Positions 22,198-34,440 of a DNA stretch of 64,000 nucleotides are shown one piece after another. Made by a program: the position numbers and the translations under genes. A model generated the notes under the pieces. The model was not told the origin of the DNA. It searched no databases and saw only the letters and a program-made list of their open reading frames with translations. Each line of letters starts with the position of its first letter. Position 1 is the first letter of the stretch. Source of the stretch: Glebionis coronaria (taxonomy: Eukaryota; Streptophyta; Magnoliopsida; Asterales; Asteraceae); the NCBI GenBank assembly GCA_025667525.1, contig CM046882.1:22580488-22644487 (forward strand), in the 5' to 3' direction.

Positions 22198-24432
22198 TAC
22201 ATGGGAACTGCTAACCTTCACAACTATGAGCCAGTTGTAAGTTGTAACAATATATTTAGTCCAAAGACAAGGTGTATTGCTCACCTAAATGCTGATATAA
22301 TAAGAAACAAATTTGTGAAACTCAACTACAACATCAAATAAATAATCAAGCATCAACTTCAATGACCAGAAGGAACCATGGCTCACCAGTAGGAATGACC
22401 CGCAGTAACGAAAACCTACTAGTAGCATCTCGAACCCCGTTCTTTTTTTCATTTTTTTTTTATTATTTTTATTTTTTTATTTTTTTATTTTTTATTATTT
22501 TTTTAATAATAGCATGCTGTCACCACACCGTCGCCAAAGCTGTTGCCGTTGCTGCGCTGTCACTAATTTTGTTACTGCTTCTATCACTATTCAGTGGTAC
22601 AAATAAATATAAACGGGACCAGTACTTAATATATGGACAACACTTAATCTGTTTAAAGCCCAATCTGATCAAACTTACCGGCCCATTTTTCCTCACATAC
22701 GTCCAACACATAACAAGGCAACCCACATAATATTGATGTGTATTTTTGTTTCATAAACATCCATATCCAAAATGTACGAGATATAATCACATCTCGAAAA
22801 ATCAGAAGTCAATAACTGCTTTTATAAATATCATGGGATCACTTAGCTTGCGTGTGGGACCATTGTACTTATCCATACTTGAGCACCATCAGCACACGTT
22901 TGGTATATATTTATCACATATGAAAATGTACCAAGCAATCCCTAAAAATCGCGTGCATATCCCATAAAATATGGGATTTCCAATTAAACACGAATTCCTT
23001 CCAAAAATCACACACCAAATATGGCCCAATAATATGCCCTTAAGTTACGTATTTTTGACCCAGGAATTGCATATGACGTCCATATTATATGCATATCCCA
23101 TAACAGACACGTGAGAATCCCATAAATCCTAATATAGTAGGACTCAACATGATCAATACCATACGTGTATATCAAAACTTTCGGATTCCATAATTACCTC
23201 CATATATCACGTTTCTTTCCTAGTTTCTCGTAGGAAATAACTGTCTTTTAAAGAAAATTCCTGTAAAGTAGGCAACAACATGCCAGGAAATACGATTCTC
23301 TAAAAGCAATATCATCCAATTATACGTCAACTATAATCCCACGAAAAGACTTATAACCAACTATTAAATTCAGTTGCAACTGCTGCCTTTATCATAAACT
23401 TTGTAGTAGTCTGACGTAACACCATGCTAATCTTATACCCATAATATACGAAATAATAGTCATGCATGCATGTCATAACTAACATAGAATACTCCTAAAT
23501 AGAAGCATCACACATCTTATATTAATACCAGCCCATATATATGACGTGACAAAGTAACCCATGATCACATAACTGCCCAGAATAAGTGATAACTCTCATG
23601 CAGATTCGCATGCCATGTTGACTTGATGTCCAAATAATCAAAATAGTACTCCTAAAACTTAGTTGAGATGAGAGTAATAAACCAACCCTAAAAAACAGGG
23701 ATTCTCTTTAATGCGCAATTTTTTCCAACACCCCAAAACGTGTAAAGGTAAACTGTAATCCTTGTAGACTCGGGATTTCTTATAACATGCATATCTTAAA
23801 TTAAAATATACAATGTATACCTGAGAAACGCTCCATACGTTTTGATCCCATCAACTAAGCAATAACGACCTCGATCAATGAACAAAATGTCCTTTTCTTG
23901 TTCAAGTTCACGTGACATCAATAACAATTGTTTTGGCAGCATCAATAAATCCAACGAGCAATATGAAACATCTCTCTTTCGTCACACACATTCGCTGCCA
24001 TCATGAACCCTAGAATAATTAACCATAATTCTAGGGTTACACACTAGAATGCAATTGAATCATGAACAACCTGCCTTCTTTTCTGATCAAAACGTGGCAA
24101 CTTCAAAGTAACAGCAGCAACTAAGACGTGATCCAGAATTTAGGGTTTGCATAAAACCCTATTTGCATCGAATCTGTTATGGAAACCTTCTGAAACAACC
24201 ATCATGATCATACGGGGTTCATTGTTGATTCAAGAATCAACTCGCCAGGACCAGTATGACCACCAAAGAACCAACAGCAGCCAACAAAGTAACATCATAT
24301 GAACAGCAGCAACCATCATCTAGGGTTTGTTGGGAAAAACCCTAGATCAGCAAGAACAACATTATTTATTTAAAAACAGAAAAATAACATAAACTGAAAA
24401 CCTTGTAGATCAACCAGATCGAGAGCCAACAA
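22198..24432 (-). other. Non-coding leader of element C
   Basis: Lies directly after C's PBS in the minus sense. No gag or pol similarity and no ORF worth calling. The segment 22198-22450 is an inverted near-copy of 16500-16741. AT-rich homopolymer runs occur near 22440-22505. The large non-coding interior is typical of LARD-type non-autonomous elements, which is the likely source of this half. Confidence 0.6.
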
Positions 24433-24444
24433 GCTCTGATACCA
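24433..24444 (-). other. Element C primer-binding site
   Basis: Plus strand GCTCTGATACCA, i.e. TGGTATCAGAGC in the minus sense, two bases from the 5' LTR. Confidence 0.9.
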
Positions 24445-24446
24445 CT

Positions 24447-24911
24447 TGTTGGGTCTACTAGATGTAGATCTTGCAGCCTGTCAGGACCGATGAATGACTT
24501 CTGTAATCACAAGTCAAATCACAAAGAGACTCTATACACAATATGAATGTAGAATATAAATATAAACAAGAGAAACACAATAACTATAAAGACTTGATCC
24601 TTTCTAAGGATTTCTAATATTGATAAAGACTAGAACTACGTTTTGTGAAGGTGTGTGTAACCCTTCTGCCTAAGGTTCCTTTTATACTACAAGGAAACCC
24701 TAATACATCATTAATGAAAACGTGTAAAACTGATATGCATATCCTTTCCTAACATATCTCATGCATATCCTAACAGAATATTAAGTAAATAATAAAGTTT
24801 GACTTCGACTAGGACCATGAGCAGGACTTGCTCCTACTACGACTAGGACCAGGAGGAACTACATACCTCCTAGTCTACCTATTACATATAACTATTACAA
24901 TGGTCCTAACA
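24447..24911 (-). repeat. Element C 5' LTR (right copy)
   Basis: 465 bp, partner of 10308-10772. The minus-strand TATAAAAG at 24679-24686 marks the promoter. Followed by the AATAT duplication at 24912-24916. Confidence 0.96.
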
Positions 24912-24916
24912 AATAT

Positions 24917-26026
24917 ACAGAAACTGAAAGAGATGCTAGTATCAAAGAAAAAGAGGAGATGCAAGCTAAATTAGATGCTACAATGTTAAGATTTGACAAA
25001 TGGCAAAAGGCACCAAAAAATCTTTCCAAATTACTTGATAGTAGCATGTCTGGCAGAACTAAAAGAGGCTTAGGATTTGAAAAATATATTGATTCAGAAG
25101 ATGTATTTGATTTATCTTTCTCGAGTGTCTTTGATGCCGACAAAGAGGATGAGGGCAAAACTAGTTACAATAGGTTTAAACCAGCAGCAGAAATGCATGT
25201 TGTTCCTCCTCCTCTTACTGGAACTTTTATGCCCACCTCATGGCATAATGACTCGGATGGATCACAGATGCTTGAGTCCCCAACAAGTTCTACTAATACT
25301 AATGACTTTGTCTCATGTACTTTCAGTGACAAAGCCGGTGACTCTGCATCTAATGGTTCAAGTGAAGAGTCGAGACCTACAAGTTCCAAGTCGAATGATC
25401 ATGCTGCTACTGGTGCTAAGAAATGTGAAGAAAAAGTTGCTGTCAAGTCAAGTGTAGCTGGTCCTTGTTTATTGAGTCCTAGGAAGAATGTTTCTCCTAG
25501 AAATGTGTGTAATAAAGTAGGCAGTATGAAACAATCTCATTCTAATAAAAGGTCTTTCAAAACATGTTTTGTTTGTGGCAGTCCCTTTCATTTAATTAAA
25601 GATTGTGATTATTATGACACACATGCATCTGTTTATCATGCTTCTCCTGCTCCTGGTTCACCAGGAGCTGCTTCATATGCTTCTAGAAGACTTAATCCTA
25701 GTGCTCCAATGTTTAATACTTCTAGAGTATCCTCTCCTTTCACATCTGATTATTAGAGAGATAGTGGATTCCAAACAACCAGTAATTATTTTCCAAATTT
25801 TAATACAAACTATCCGCATCATTTTGATCACACGAATTTTGGTTTGGGAAATTTGGGAACTGCTGTTAAGCCCTCAGCAGGTTGTTCCTGGTCAAATAAT
25901 AATATCCATATGATGCATAGGCAACCAAGGAACAATAGTGGATCTCATTAATCTTCTTGGCATTCTTCAAATGATCCACAAGGCAGGCTCAAACCTGAAA
26001 AGGTTTGGGTCCCCTTAAGACACTAA
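24917..26026 (+). pseudogene. gag: Element B gag, 3' portion
   Basis: Continuation of the gag cut at 10307, in the correct frame. It carries the end of the coiled coil, a Ser/Thr-rich region and a second CCHC knuckle (C-F-V-C...H...C, about 25566-25607). Premature stops are TAG at 25754-25756 (TGG in the 20700 copy) and TAA at 25949-25951 (CAA there). The terminal TAA at 26024-26026 is shared with the other copy and may be the natural gag end or lie in an intron. Confidence 0.85.
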
Positions 26027-26056
26027 CTTTTGCATTCTTTTATCTTGTTGTTGTAG
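26003..26056 (+). other. Candidate 54-nt intron or stop-bearing linker between gag and pol
   Basis: The segment starts GTTTGG after AAG, contains the branch-point-like CACTAAC, and ends TTGTTGTAG before GTTACT. Its removal would join gag to protease in phase 0. Both intervening stops (TAA at 26024, TAG at 26054) lie within it. The same arrangement is at 20958-21011. Plant introns this short are rare, so readthrough or a separate pol mRNA is also possible. Confidence 0.4.
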
Positions 26057-29000
26057 GTTACTCCATACCAGGATCCTAGTCTAGGAATTGTTGATAGTGG
26101 TTGCTCCAGGAGCATGACTGGCAATAAAAGTCTCCTTTCTAACTTTGTACCATTTCATGGAGGCAAGGTCTATTTTGGAGGAGGTGAAGGCAGAATCACT
26201 GGCAAAGGAACGATAAAGACTCCAAATCTAAATTTTGAGCAGGTCTACTATGTGGAAGCACTTCAACACTTCAACTTGATATCGGTCTCTCAGATTTGTG
26301 ACAAGAAGCAGTTTGTACTCTTCACTGATACTGATGCACTTGTGCTTTCCAAAGATTATCAACTTCCGGATGACTCACAAGTTCTACTCAGAATTCCTAG
26401 AAGACACAATCTATATAGTATCAAGTTGAATGAAGTCAACCCTACTGGTCAACTAGCATGTCTGGTTGCAAAAGCCTCAGAAGATGAAGCCACTAAATGG
26501 CACCGAAGGATGGGACATGTGAACTTCAAGACCATTCACAAACTTGCCAATATGAATCTGGTCTCTGGTTTACCTCCCAAGACGTTTCGAAATGATATAA
26601 ATTGTATTGCCTGCAGCAAAGGCAAACAACACAAAGCATCCTTCAAGGCCATTACTGCTTTAAGTCTTATTACTGAACCATTGCAGCTTCTACACATGGA
26701 CTTATTTGGTCCTACTTCCATCAGAAGCATTGACCACAAGCAATTTTGTTTGGTGGTGACTGATGGTTATAGCAGGTTTGCGTGGGTGTTCTTCATGGCT
26801 GCCAAAAGTGAGACCTACTCAATTCTTCGAGATTTTCTTACCTTGATAGAGAACCAGTTGTCCAAGAAAGTTAAAGGTATTCGATGCGACAATGGAACCG
26901 AATTTAAAAATAGAGACCTCATCGCACTTTGCAATGCTAAGGGCATCAAAAGAGATTATAGTGCTGCTAGGACTCCTCAACAGAATGGTGTGGCAGAAAG
27001 AAAGAACCGGACACTAATAGAAGCAGCAAGAACTATGCTTGCCGATTCCAAGCTTCCGACCATGTTCTGGACAGAAGCTGTTAATACTGCAAGTTATGTT
27101 TTGAATAGGGTGTCTATTACCAATCCACACAAGAAAACACCTTATGAGCTGCTCACGGGCAAAGTTCCAAATATTGCTCATTTGAAGCCTTTTGGGTGTC
27201 CAGTCACCATTCTGAATACTAGTGACTATTTGGGGAAGTTTGATGGCAAGGCTGATGAAGGATATATTGTGGGATATTCAGCTCATTCTCGGGCGTATCG
27301 TGTCTACAATCTTCAAGCCAAACGGATCGTTGAAACTTTTAATCTCATGTATTTTGAGGAGAAGACAAACATACAAGGAACAGGTCCAGAATGGTATTTT
27401 GATCTTGATTATCTTAGTGATTCGTTAGGATATTTTCGTTTCAAAACTAACCATGATGCAGGACCACAAGTGTTTGCAACTTCTAGTACTGGTGTTCCTT
27501 CTAGTCTTTCTGATTCAGATGATGAGGATGACATTTTTGTGGTTCCATCCTATTCCACCATGGTCTCTCCCACTCCTCCTAGTGATGCAACTCCATTGGA
27601 TGTACAGGATTCCCAAGCAGCTCTTGACATTCTTCTCAAGCAACAACAAGAAGCTACTAAAGCAGCTGCTCAGGGTAGTTTTGAGTTTCCCATGGTTGAG
27701 CCTACTGATACAGTTGCTCCTGGTACTCCAGCTTCTGCTCCTAGTGCTAGTCTCTCAACTACTGGTACTCCGGCTAGTGAGTCTGCTTCCAATACACGTT
27801 TCTCCAGTCCTTCTGATTTAGGGAACCATGAAAAGAAGTCTTCTACCAAGCTGGATGATATACATAAACAACCGGTAGACGGGATTTTCCAACATGCTTC
27901 ATATGATGCTGATTTCGTTGGTGATCTCAATAACATGGCACCAGAAGTGGAGGTTTCTTCCAATCCAGTCTTGCAATCACATAAAGATCATCCTACCACT
28001 CAAATTATTGGCGATCCTGGCTCTACTGTCAAGACACGCAGAATGCAGCAGAAGGCCTCGTCTGATCATCATGCTCTTGTGGGCTATATTGAGGATCAAC
28101 AGCGTAATAATCATACAGACTTTCAACACTGTTTGTTTGCTTGTTTTCTTTCACAGGTGGAACCTAGGTCTGTTTCTCATGCACTTGAGGATCAAAGTTG
28201 GGTGGAGGCTATGCAGGAGGAAATGCAGCAATTCTTGTTTCAAAATGTTTGGGTTCTGGTTGACTTACCAGATGGGAAGACAGCTATCAATACCAAATGG
28301 ATTCTCAAAACAAGAAGGATGCACGGGGAATTGTTGTCAGGAATAAAGCTAGACTTGTCGCACAAGGACACACTCAAATTGAGGGCATTGACTACACTGA
28401 AGTCTTTGCGCCTGTTGCCAGGATTGAGGCCATTCGTCTGTTTTTGGCCTTTGCTTCGTATGTTGGCTTTACGGTGTTCCAGATGGATGTCAAGAGTGCA
28501 TTTCTCTATGGAAAAATTGACGAGGAAGTGTATGTTACTCAACCTAAGGGGTTTGTTGATCCACTTCATCCCAAGAAAGTCTACAAGGTGGTCAAGGCTC
28601 TTTATGGGTTACATCAGGCTCCTAGAGCTTGGTATGAGCGTCTCTCCACTTTCTTGTTAAAGAATGGCTATAGAACAGGTACTATTGACAAAACACTATT
28701 TCTTCGGCGGAATTCCAAGGATATTATCCTTGTTCAGGTTTATGTGGACGACATTATCTTTGGTTCTACAAGGAAGGAGTGGTGTGATGAGTTTGAACAC
28801 TTGATGAAAGGCGAATTTCAGATGAGTGCCATGGGAGAACTGTCATTTTTCCTTGGTCTTCAGGTCAAGCAACAATCGGATGGGATTTTCATCAGTCAAG
28901 ATAAGTATGTTCATGAGATTCTTCAGAAGTTTGACATGGATCCTCTTAGACCAGCAGCAACTCCTTATGAAGTTGCTAAAATCAAACTTAAGAATGAGCC

Positions 29001-29682
29001 AGATCCCCCGGTAAATGTTCATATGTACAGGTCTATGATTGGCTCTCTCATGTATTTGACTGCATCATGTCCGGATATTATGTTTGCAGTAAGTGCTTGT
29101 TCTAGACACCAGGTGACTCCAACGGTTTCGAACTTAAATGCAGTGAAGAAGATTTTCAAGTATATCAAGGCTCAACCTAAATTGGGTCTATGGTATCCTA
29201 GAGAATCTCCCTTTGTTCTTGAAGCCTATAGTGATAGTGATTATGCTGGTGCTAATAATGATAGGAAGTCTACTACTGGTGGTTGTCAATTTTTGGGTCG
29301 TCAGCTTATTTCATGGCAATGTAAGAAACAGACAATCGTAGCTACTTCTTCAACAGAAGCTGAATACGTTGCGGCTGCTAGTTGTTGTGGTCAAGTCTTA
29401 TGGATCCAAAATCAGATGTTGGACTATGGTTTCAATTTTATGAATACCAAAATTTTTATTGATAATCAAAGCACTATTTGCATTGTGAAGAATCCTGTAT
29501 TTCATCAGCGGACGAAGCATATTGAGATTCGGCATCATTTTATACGCGATGCGAATGAGAAGAAGCTGATATAGGTTCTTAAAGTTCATACGGATGACAA
29601 TGTTGTTGATTTGCTGACTAAAGCTTTTGATGGTCCTCGATTTAACCACTTGGTGGTTCATATTGGGATGGTCAATCCGTGA
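26057..29682 (+). pseudogene. pol: Element B pol: protease, integrase, RT, RNase H
   Basis: Polyprotein that processes gag, integrates the cDNA and synthesises it. Order: protease D-S-G at 26093-26101; GAG-pre-integrase H-H-C-C domain (about 26500-26650); integrase core with D (L-H-M-D), D (C-D-N-G-T) and E (A-E-R-K-N-R-T); a Ser/Thr/Pro-rich spacer; RT with Y-V-D-D at 28741-28752; RNase H with Y-S-D-S-D and S-S-T-E-A-E-Y. Integrase before RT defines Copia. A 1-base loss in an A run near 28306 breaks the frame between the integrase spacer and RT, so the product reads as two ORFs (to 28660 and from 28297). A TAG at 29572-29574 cuts the last 36 codons before the natural TGA at 29680. Confidence 0.93.
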
Positions 29683-30311
29683 GGTCTAGGATTGAGGGGA
29701 GGCAAAGCCTAAGGGGAGACTTTGTGTACATATTAGGTCAGTCTAACGTTTACATAGTATTTCACAAAATAATTTCTTGGTTATGATGGTGTGTGGTACT
29801 TCTGATGGAGGATTTTTGCTCTCTTCTGGTGGATATGGCCTTACATGACTGGCTTCTGGTCCTTTTTGGTCAGCTTCTAGTTATGATTGGTTGCCTTCTG
29901 GTGGTTTCAAATCCTTCCATGTCTAGTGGTGTTTGGCTATGGGTACTGGTACTGGTCTGGCTACTGTTCATTCTTTTTGTCCTTTAATAATCACGTTTTG
30001 CTCCTGGTCTGACTATTGTGTACTTTGACCTTTGGTCAACGCTCCCAATACTGGTATTTACAAGTTTGAATTCAGCAAATAAATTGGGGGTAAGTTATTA
30101 TGTTAAAAAGGGCAAGTGGTTAGTAGGCCATTATGGCTTAATTTGAAAGGGCAACCCCCCATTAATAGGGGTCAATGAATAGTTACTACTTTCTTCCTAT
30201 ATGGTCAACATACACCCTTGACTCACTCATTACAATTAAAACACACACAAAAACCGCTTCTACTCCTTACATCCCAATCCACATCCTTCTTCCATCCATT
30301 CATCAAGATTC
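29683..30311 (+). other. Spacer between pol and ORF3 in element B
   Basis: No coding frame supported. Contains several CTTCTGGT/TACTGGT motifs like those at 17040-17165, and a polypurine-like GGGGAGGC segment at 29696-29720. A subgenomic start for ORF3 could lie here, but nothing in the sequence proves it. Confidence 0.5.
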
Positions 30312-33300
30312 ATTGCTGCTCTTGCTTACCAACCTGCTCATAATCGTGTTGCTTATCTGGGTGATGGTCCTAATCGTGAACATTTTGCTGATATCTTGGA
30401 GTTTATTGAAGCTTCAAACTTAAGGTTTGCATTTACTGTTTGTCCTACCATATATGATAGTGTGGTACGTCAATTTTGGGCGTCTGCTGAGCTTGTGAAT
30501 GTGGCTGGACGTCCACGAGCACTCCATGCTACCATAGATGAGCGTGCTTATGTGGTAACTGAAGCGTCTATTCGCTCTTCTCTTCATCTTCAGGATGAGG
30601 GGGTGTTGTATCACTTCCCAATTCGGAAGTACTAGAGGGTATGGCTGCCATAGGTTATGAACATGGGGGGAAGTTTAACTTCCAAAAGAATAGGTTTTCC
30701 CCTCAGTGGAAGCTTCTGGTTCACTATTTAATCCATTGTATGAGTCCCAAGTCGGGGAGTTGGGATGCGTTCCCTACTCCTTTGGCTACTGGTCTTATAT
30801 GTTTAGCCCAGGGTAGAGTGTTTAATTTTTCACATTATTTATTTGAGGGGATGGCTAGTAATTTGTCAACTGCTGGTTCTAGGAAGAAATTTCTTATGCA
30901 CCCACGTGATAGGGCTGAGCATGTACCATCTAAACTAACAGCGAAAGTGTATTACAATATGATGAATGGGTTTACTGGGGATTGGAGGCCCCTGACTGAA
31001 GCCATGATGGGGTTGGCTCAGGGTCCTATAGGTCAGGAGGAGGAGGCTCCTGAGTTGGTTGTGTTAGATGATGACCCCATGGAGGAGGAGGAGGCTCCTA
31101 CTGGTGGTGATATTCCTGTGGTAGAGGAGGAGCTAGTTGAGGAAGTGGTGGTTGAAAAACCATCCCCTTCCAAGGCTGGTCCTTCCTCCATTCCACACCA
31201 GTCTCCATTTGTGGAGACTCCACCTCCTAGCCCTGCCCCACACTCGACTGATATCCCGTTTGCTGCTAGTTCTCCACAGGTTGACCCAAATGTTGCTTCG
31301 GGCTCCCGTGATGCTTTCCCTGATCCAAGTTCTCTTGGGGGGCAGGCGGAGGAGCCTACTACACTGACATCTTTGCTAGATCTTTTGCACAGGTACCATG
31401 AGAGGATGATTTGTTTGGAAGCTGACTTGAATCAACATTGGAAGCTCACAAGGGAGTTTGTTCTTCCTCTCGCTGATCGCATAAAGGTGTTGGAGAATCA
31501 ACAACGTCGCCGCAAGAAGCATGTGGTTCTTTCAGAGTATGAGGATGAGGGTACGGAGAATGTTGAGGATGGCTTGACATTGTTGGCAAAGGCTGCCTTT
31601 GCTGATAAAGTTTATGATGATCTGCCCGGTCCTCCAATGTCCTCCAATGCTCCTTCTTCTAGTGCTATTCCCCCTTCTATGGGTGGTGATTCTGATGCTG
31701 CTGCTGGTTCTCATGCTGGTCCCTCTCATGATCCGAAGGGAAAAGCTCCAATGACTGATTCTCCGTCTCCCACCCGCAAGCGCACTCGTCGACAGCTTGA
31801 AGAAGAAATACTTGGTGAAGAGGCTGCTCGTCGGGTTCAGGCTGAGATTGATGAGGAGGATAGAGCTGTTGAGGAAGAGCTCCGAGAGCGAAGGCGTGCG
31901 CAAATTCAGCATGATGCTATGCACTGGACTGATGGTGAATGGATGCAAGTGTTGACTGTTCTCACTCGGGATTATGCTCAGCTTAAAGATCTGTTGGGTG
32001 ATGATGTTGATGAACATAATTGTATTCCGCGTGCTATGGTGATGATGCGTAAGCATCAGTTGGCTCTTGCTGAGGAACTAAAGAAACAGCGAAGGAACAG
32101 GCCTCTCTCTCGGACTGAGCAGCGCCAGCAGATGCAACGTTATGTAAAATATCAATCTGCTGCTCATTTCAATGCTCTGTGGTCTTGGGCTCGGGTGAGA
32201 GCTTTGACATTTGATGAGCTTAAGGTCCTTTATGAGAAGATGGTGAAGCGTCAGAGTCAACCTATTCCGGAAAGATTTATTTACCATCCTCGTGGTGTGA
32301 CTGCTTCTATGCCTGCTGTTTCTACTGGTCCTTCGTCTGTACCCACTCCTGGTTCTGATGGTAGTCCTTCTGGTTCTGGTGCTACTTCTGTTGGTCCTTC
32401 TACTACACCCTTGGTTGCTCCTACTGGTTCTACTGCTGGTCCTACTGCTGGTATCTTTGTTACTACCACCACCACTCATGCTTCCACCACCACACCTGTT
32501 ACCACCACTCATGTTCCTGCTAGTACCTTTGTTGATCCCACCATACCTACTGCTGATACATCTGATGTGCCATCTTCTTCACCACAAGTTCCTGCAACAC
32601 AACCTCCTCCTACTTCTGATGCAGCTCCTAGTGGTTCTTTGGGTGGACATGATCATGAGTCTACTTCTACTGCTCCTCCTACTGTTGCTGAAGTTACGGT
32701 GAAGGTTGAATCAACTCCTTCGGCTCCCACGTCTCGACGTTCCACTCGCCAGAAACTTACTCGTCGTGTTCGCCGTGGTAAATCAGTTCCTTTTGAGAAG
32801 CATGATCCTGAGAACTTAATTGATGCAGCTTCGGATAGCGATTCTGACTTACCTTTAGGCAATGGAAGCATTACGGGTTATACGGTTGAGAGGTCTACAA
32901 CACTTCCTGGTGGCGTCTCCCATCGGATTACTTTGAGTGATGGGAATGTGCGATTGGTCACGGGTTTGCAGGGTGTGTTATCGTGGGCTGACCGGATGGA
33001 TCTTATGGCGTTGTTTGGGCTTGTTGATTCTAGTATGCCATTTGACCCCATGGCGGTGTCTTCCTGGTCTGGTATCCGTCTTTGGGCCGATCTCAAGCTG
33101 ATGTTGGATCCTCCTCCATCTGCTACTCCTTTGGGCGTATGGAAGGATCAAATGCAATGGGAGATTATTCGCTGGAAGCTATATGCTGGATGTGGAGTTC
33201 ATGTGTTGGAGTTAGAATCTGGTCATGTGGTGTTTATGCTGACGGATGTTGTGTATCCTTTGACTATTTCTTCCATGGAAGCAATGTTGGCAAGTCACTT

Positions 33301-33409
33301 GCAGATTTCTACTGGTCCTTCTGGGAATGAGTCGAGTATGGCTACCTCTTTGGTAGAGGGTATTCAAGCACGGTTGCTAGCGGATAAGAAGGCAGCTTCT
33401 GGTATGTAA
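30312..33409 (+). pseudogene. Element B ORF3, large extra protein after pol
   Basis: Open frame from about 30312 (no clear ATG) to 30635, then a 1-base loss in a G run near 30601 moves it to the frame 30641-33409. N-terminal globular part: T-I-Y-D-S-V-V-R-Q-F-W, E-A-S-I-R-x-x-L-x-L-x-D, F-S-P-Q-W-K-L-L-V-H and F-N-F-S-H-Y-L-F-E-G-M. A 33-bp in-frame deletion near 30898 removes the P-R-F-I-Q segment kept in C. An E/P-rich linker, a basic coiled coil (E-E-A-A-R-R-V-Q-A-E), a Thr/Ser/Pro stretch and a C-terminal domain with W-K-L-Y-A-G-C-G-V-H follow. From memory these blocks recur in Asteraceae transposon-derived hypothetical proteins. Function unknown; an envelope-like role is only positional analogy. 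Confidence 0.75.
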
Positions 33410-33539
33410 GGTGACTGGGTTGTAAGTGTTTATACTTGGACTTTTTGTTCTTAGTTTGATTCTTTTCACCAATATGTACAGTGATTGGTGAATTTTATTC
33501 TTTATAGTTAAAAAAAAAATTTATAAATAAACAAACAAC

Positions 33540-33542
<3 letters not shown>

Positions 33543-33621
<79 letters not shown>
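33543..33621. repeat. (AT)n microsatellite, about 39 units
   Basis: Uninterrupted alternating A and T. Absent at the same place in C, so it expanded in B, possibly after insertion or in its direct source. Confidence 0.95.
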
Positions 33622-33622
<1 letters not shown>

Positions 33623-33778
33623 TTTTTATATAATATCTGCTTATACTTTAACACAGTTTAGCTTTTATACTTGTACATAATATCCCTTGGCTGTTTCAAG
33701 ATGTGGTTCCTGGTTTGAGTTTGTTCTGGTACTTGGTTTCACTTGGTGTTGGACGTGGTCCTCACAACAAATGGTTCT

Positions 33779-34160
33779 CAACTTACCATGTCTCATCGAC
33801 AAGAAAAAGTTGATTCACCTTGAGGGTACGGCTCCTGGTGCGATTATCAAATCCGTTGATGGTTGCCAGGTTACCCAAAACTGGATGGTTTTCACTTGCC
33901 ATAGTCTTGGACTGAAAAGTGGCTAATCCAAGGGGGTACGGCTCTTGGTAAAGATCTTATCAAATCCGTTGATAGCTGTAATAGCTTGCTTAAAGCTATA
34001 GGGTGTTCAACTCACCGATGCTTCATTGCTAAGAGTTGGCGAGTCCAGAGGGGTACGGCTTCTGGTAAAGACGCATCAAATCCGTTGACGGCTGTGATGG
34101 TTTGCCTAAAATCATCAGGGTACTCCCACTCACCATTGATTCACGTTCTAAGAGTTGGGC
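33779..34160 (+). repeat. Three-unit ~115-bp array with covarying hairpins
   Basis: Units share GGGTACGGCT and ATCAAATCCGTTGA. Each unit has a 19-nt hairpin of 7-5-7 geometry at the same place with different stems: 33866-33884 (CCAGGTT/AAACTGG, one mismatch), 33981-33999 (ATAGCTT/AAGCTAT) and 34097-34115 (ATGGTTT/AAATCAT, one G-U). A second, wider stem also changes in step: CAACTT/AAGTTG, CACTT/AAGTG, CAACT/AGTTG and CCACTC with GAGTTGG. Compensatory change argues for a functional fold. Confidence 0.75.
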
Positions 34161-34440
34161 TGGGTTCTAGTCTCCCAGGGTGATGCTTATTCCACCAGAA
34201 TGACTAGCTAGCCCAAGAGCGAGCAACTACTTGGTAAAGGCTCATCAGATCTGCTCGTGTTGCTGAAAAGATTCAACCTGATGCTGATTTGTTACAAGCT
34301 TTGGAGACGCTTCTAGTGTTTCATGCGACTGTTCGTCTGATTCTTATCTTGTTGATGTTGCTATTTGTTTTGCTGATACAATCCTCGGGCTTTATTTGCA
34401 CGTTTTCCAGGAAACTTGAACTCAACAGGTCAAATTCAAG

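Larger units (their letters stand above)
10308..24911 (-). mobile_element. Element C: non-autonomous Copia chimera nested in gag of B
   Basis: LTRs at 10308-10772 and 24447-24911 are inverted copies of the element B LTR type, differing from each other at about five sites. The duplication AATAT (10303-10307 and 24912-24916) is perfect, and excising C restores the gag frame of B. In transcription order (minus strand): 5' LTR, PBS, 2.2-kb non-coding leader, a 6.5-kb composite block in mostly opposite orientation, a gag-ORF3 fusion, 3' UTR, polypurine tract, 3' LTR. There is no sense-strand pol, so it needed a helper. The gag part and its leader resemble the 18160 copy more than B's copy, while ORF3 and LTRs resemble B, so C is a mosaic. 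Confidence 0.93.
33410..34440 (+). other. Element B 3' UTR
   Basis: Non-coding, about 1 kb. Holds a TA microsatellite and the hairpin repeat array at 33779-34160. Its counterpart in C is 10788-11716, so the architecture is kept in two elements apart from the microsatellite. Confidence 0.75.

Noticed and set aside
15654..22450. A DNA transposon or foldback element with long terminal inverted repeats
   Set aside because: The inverted arms are not at termini of a defined unit, no target duplication flanks them, and the contents are LTR retrotransposon parts with microhomology joints.
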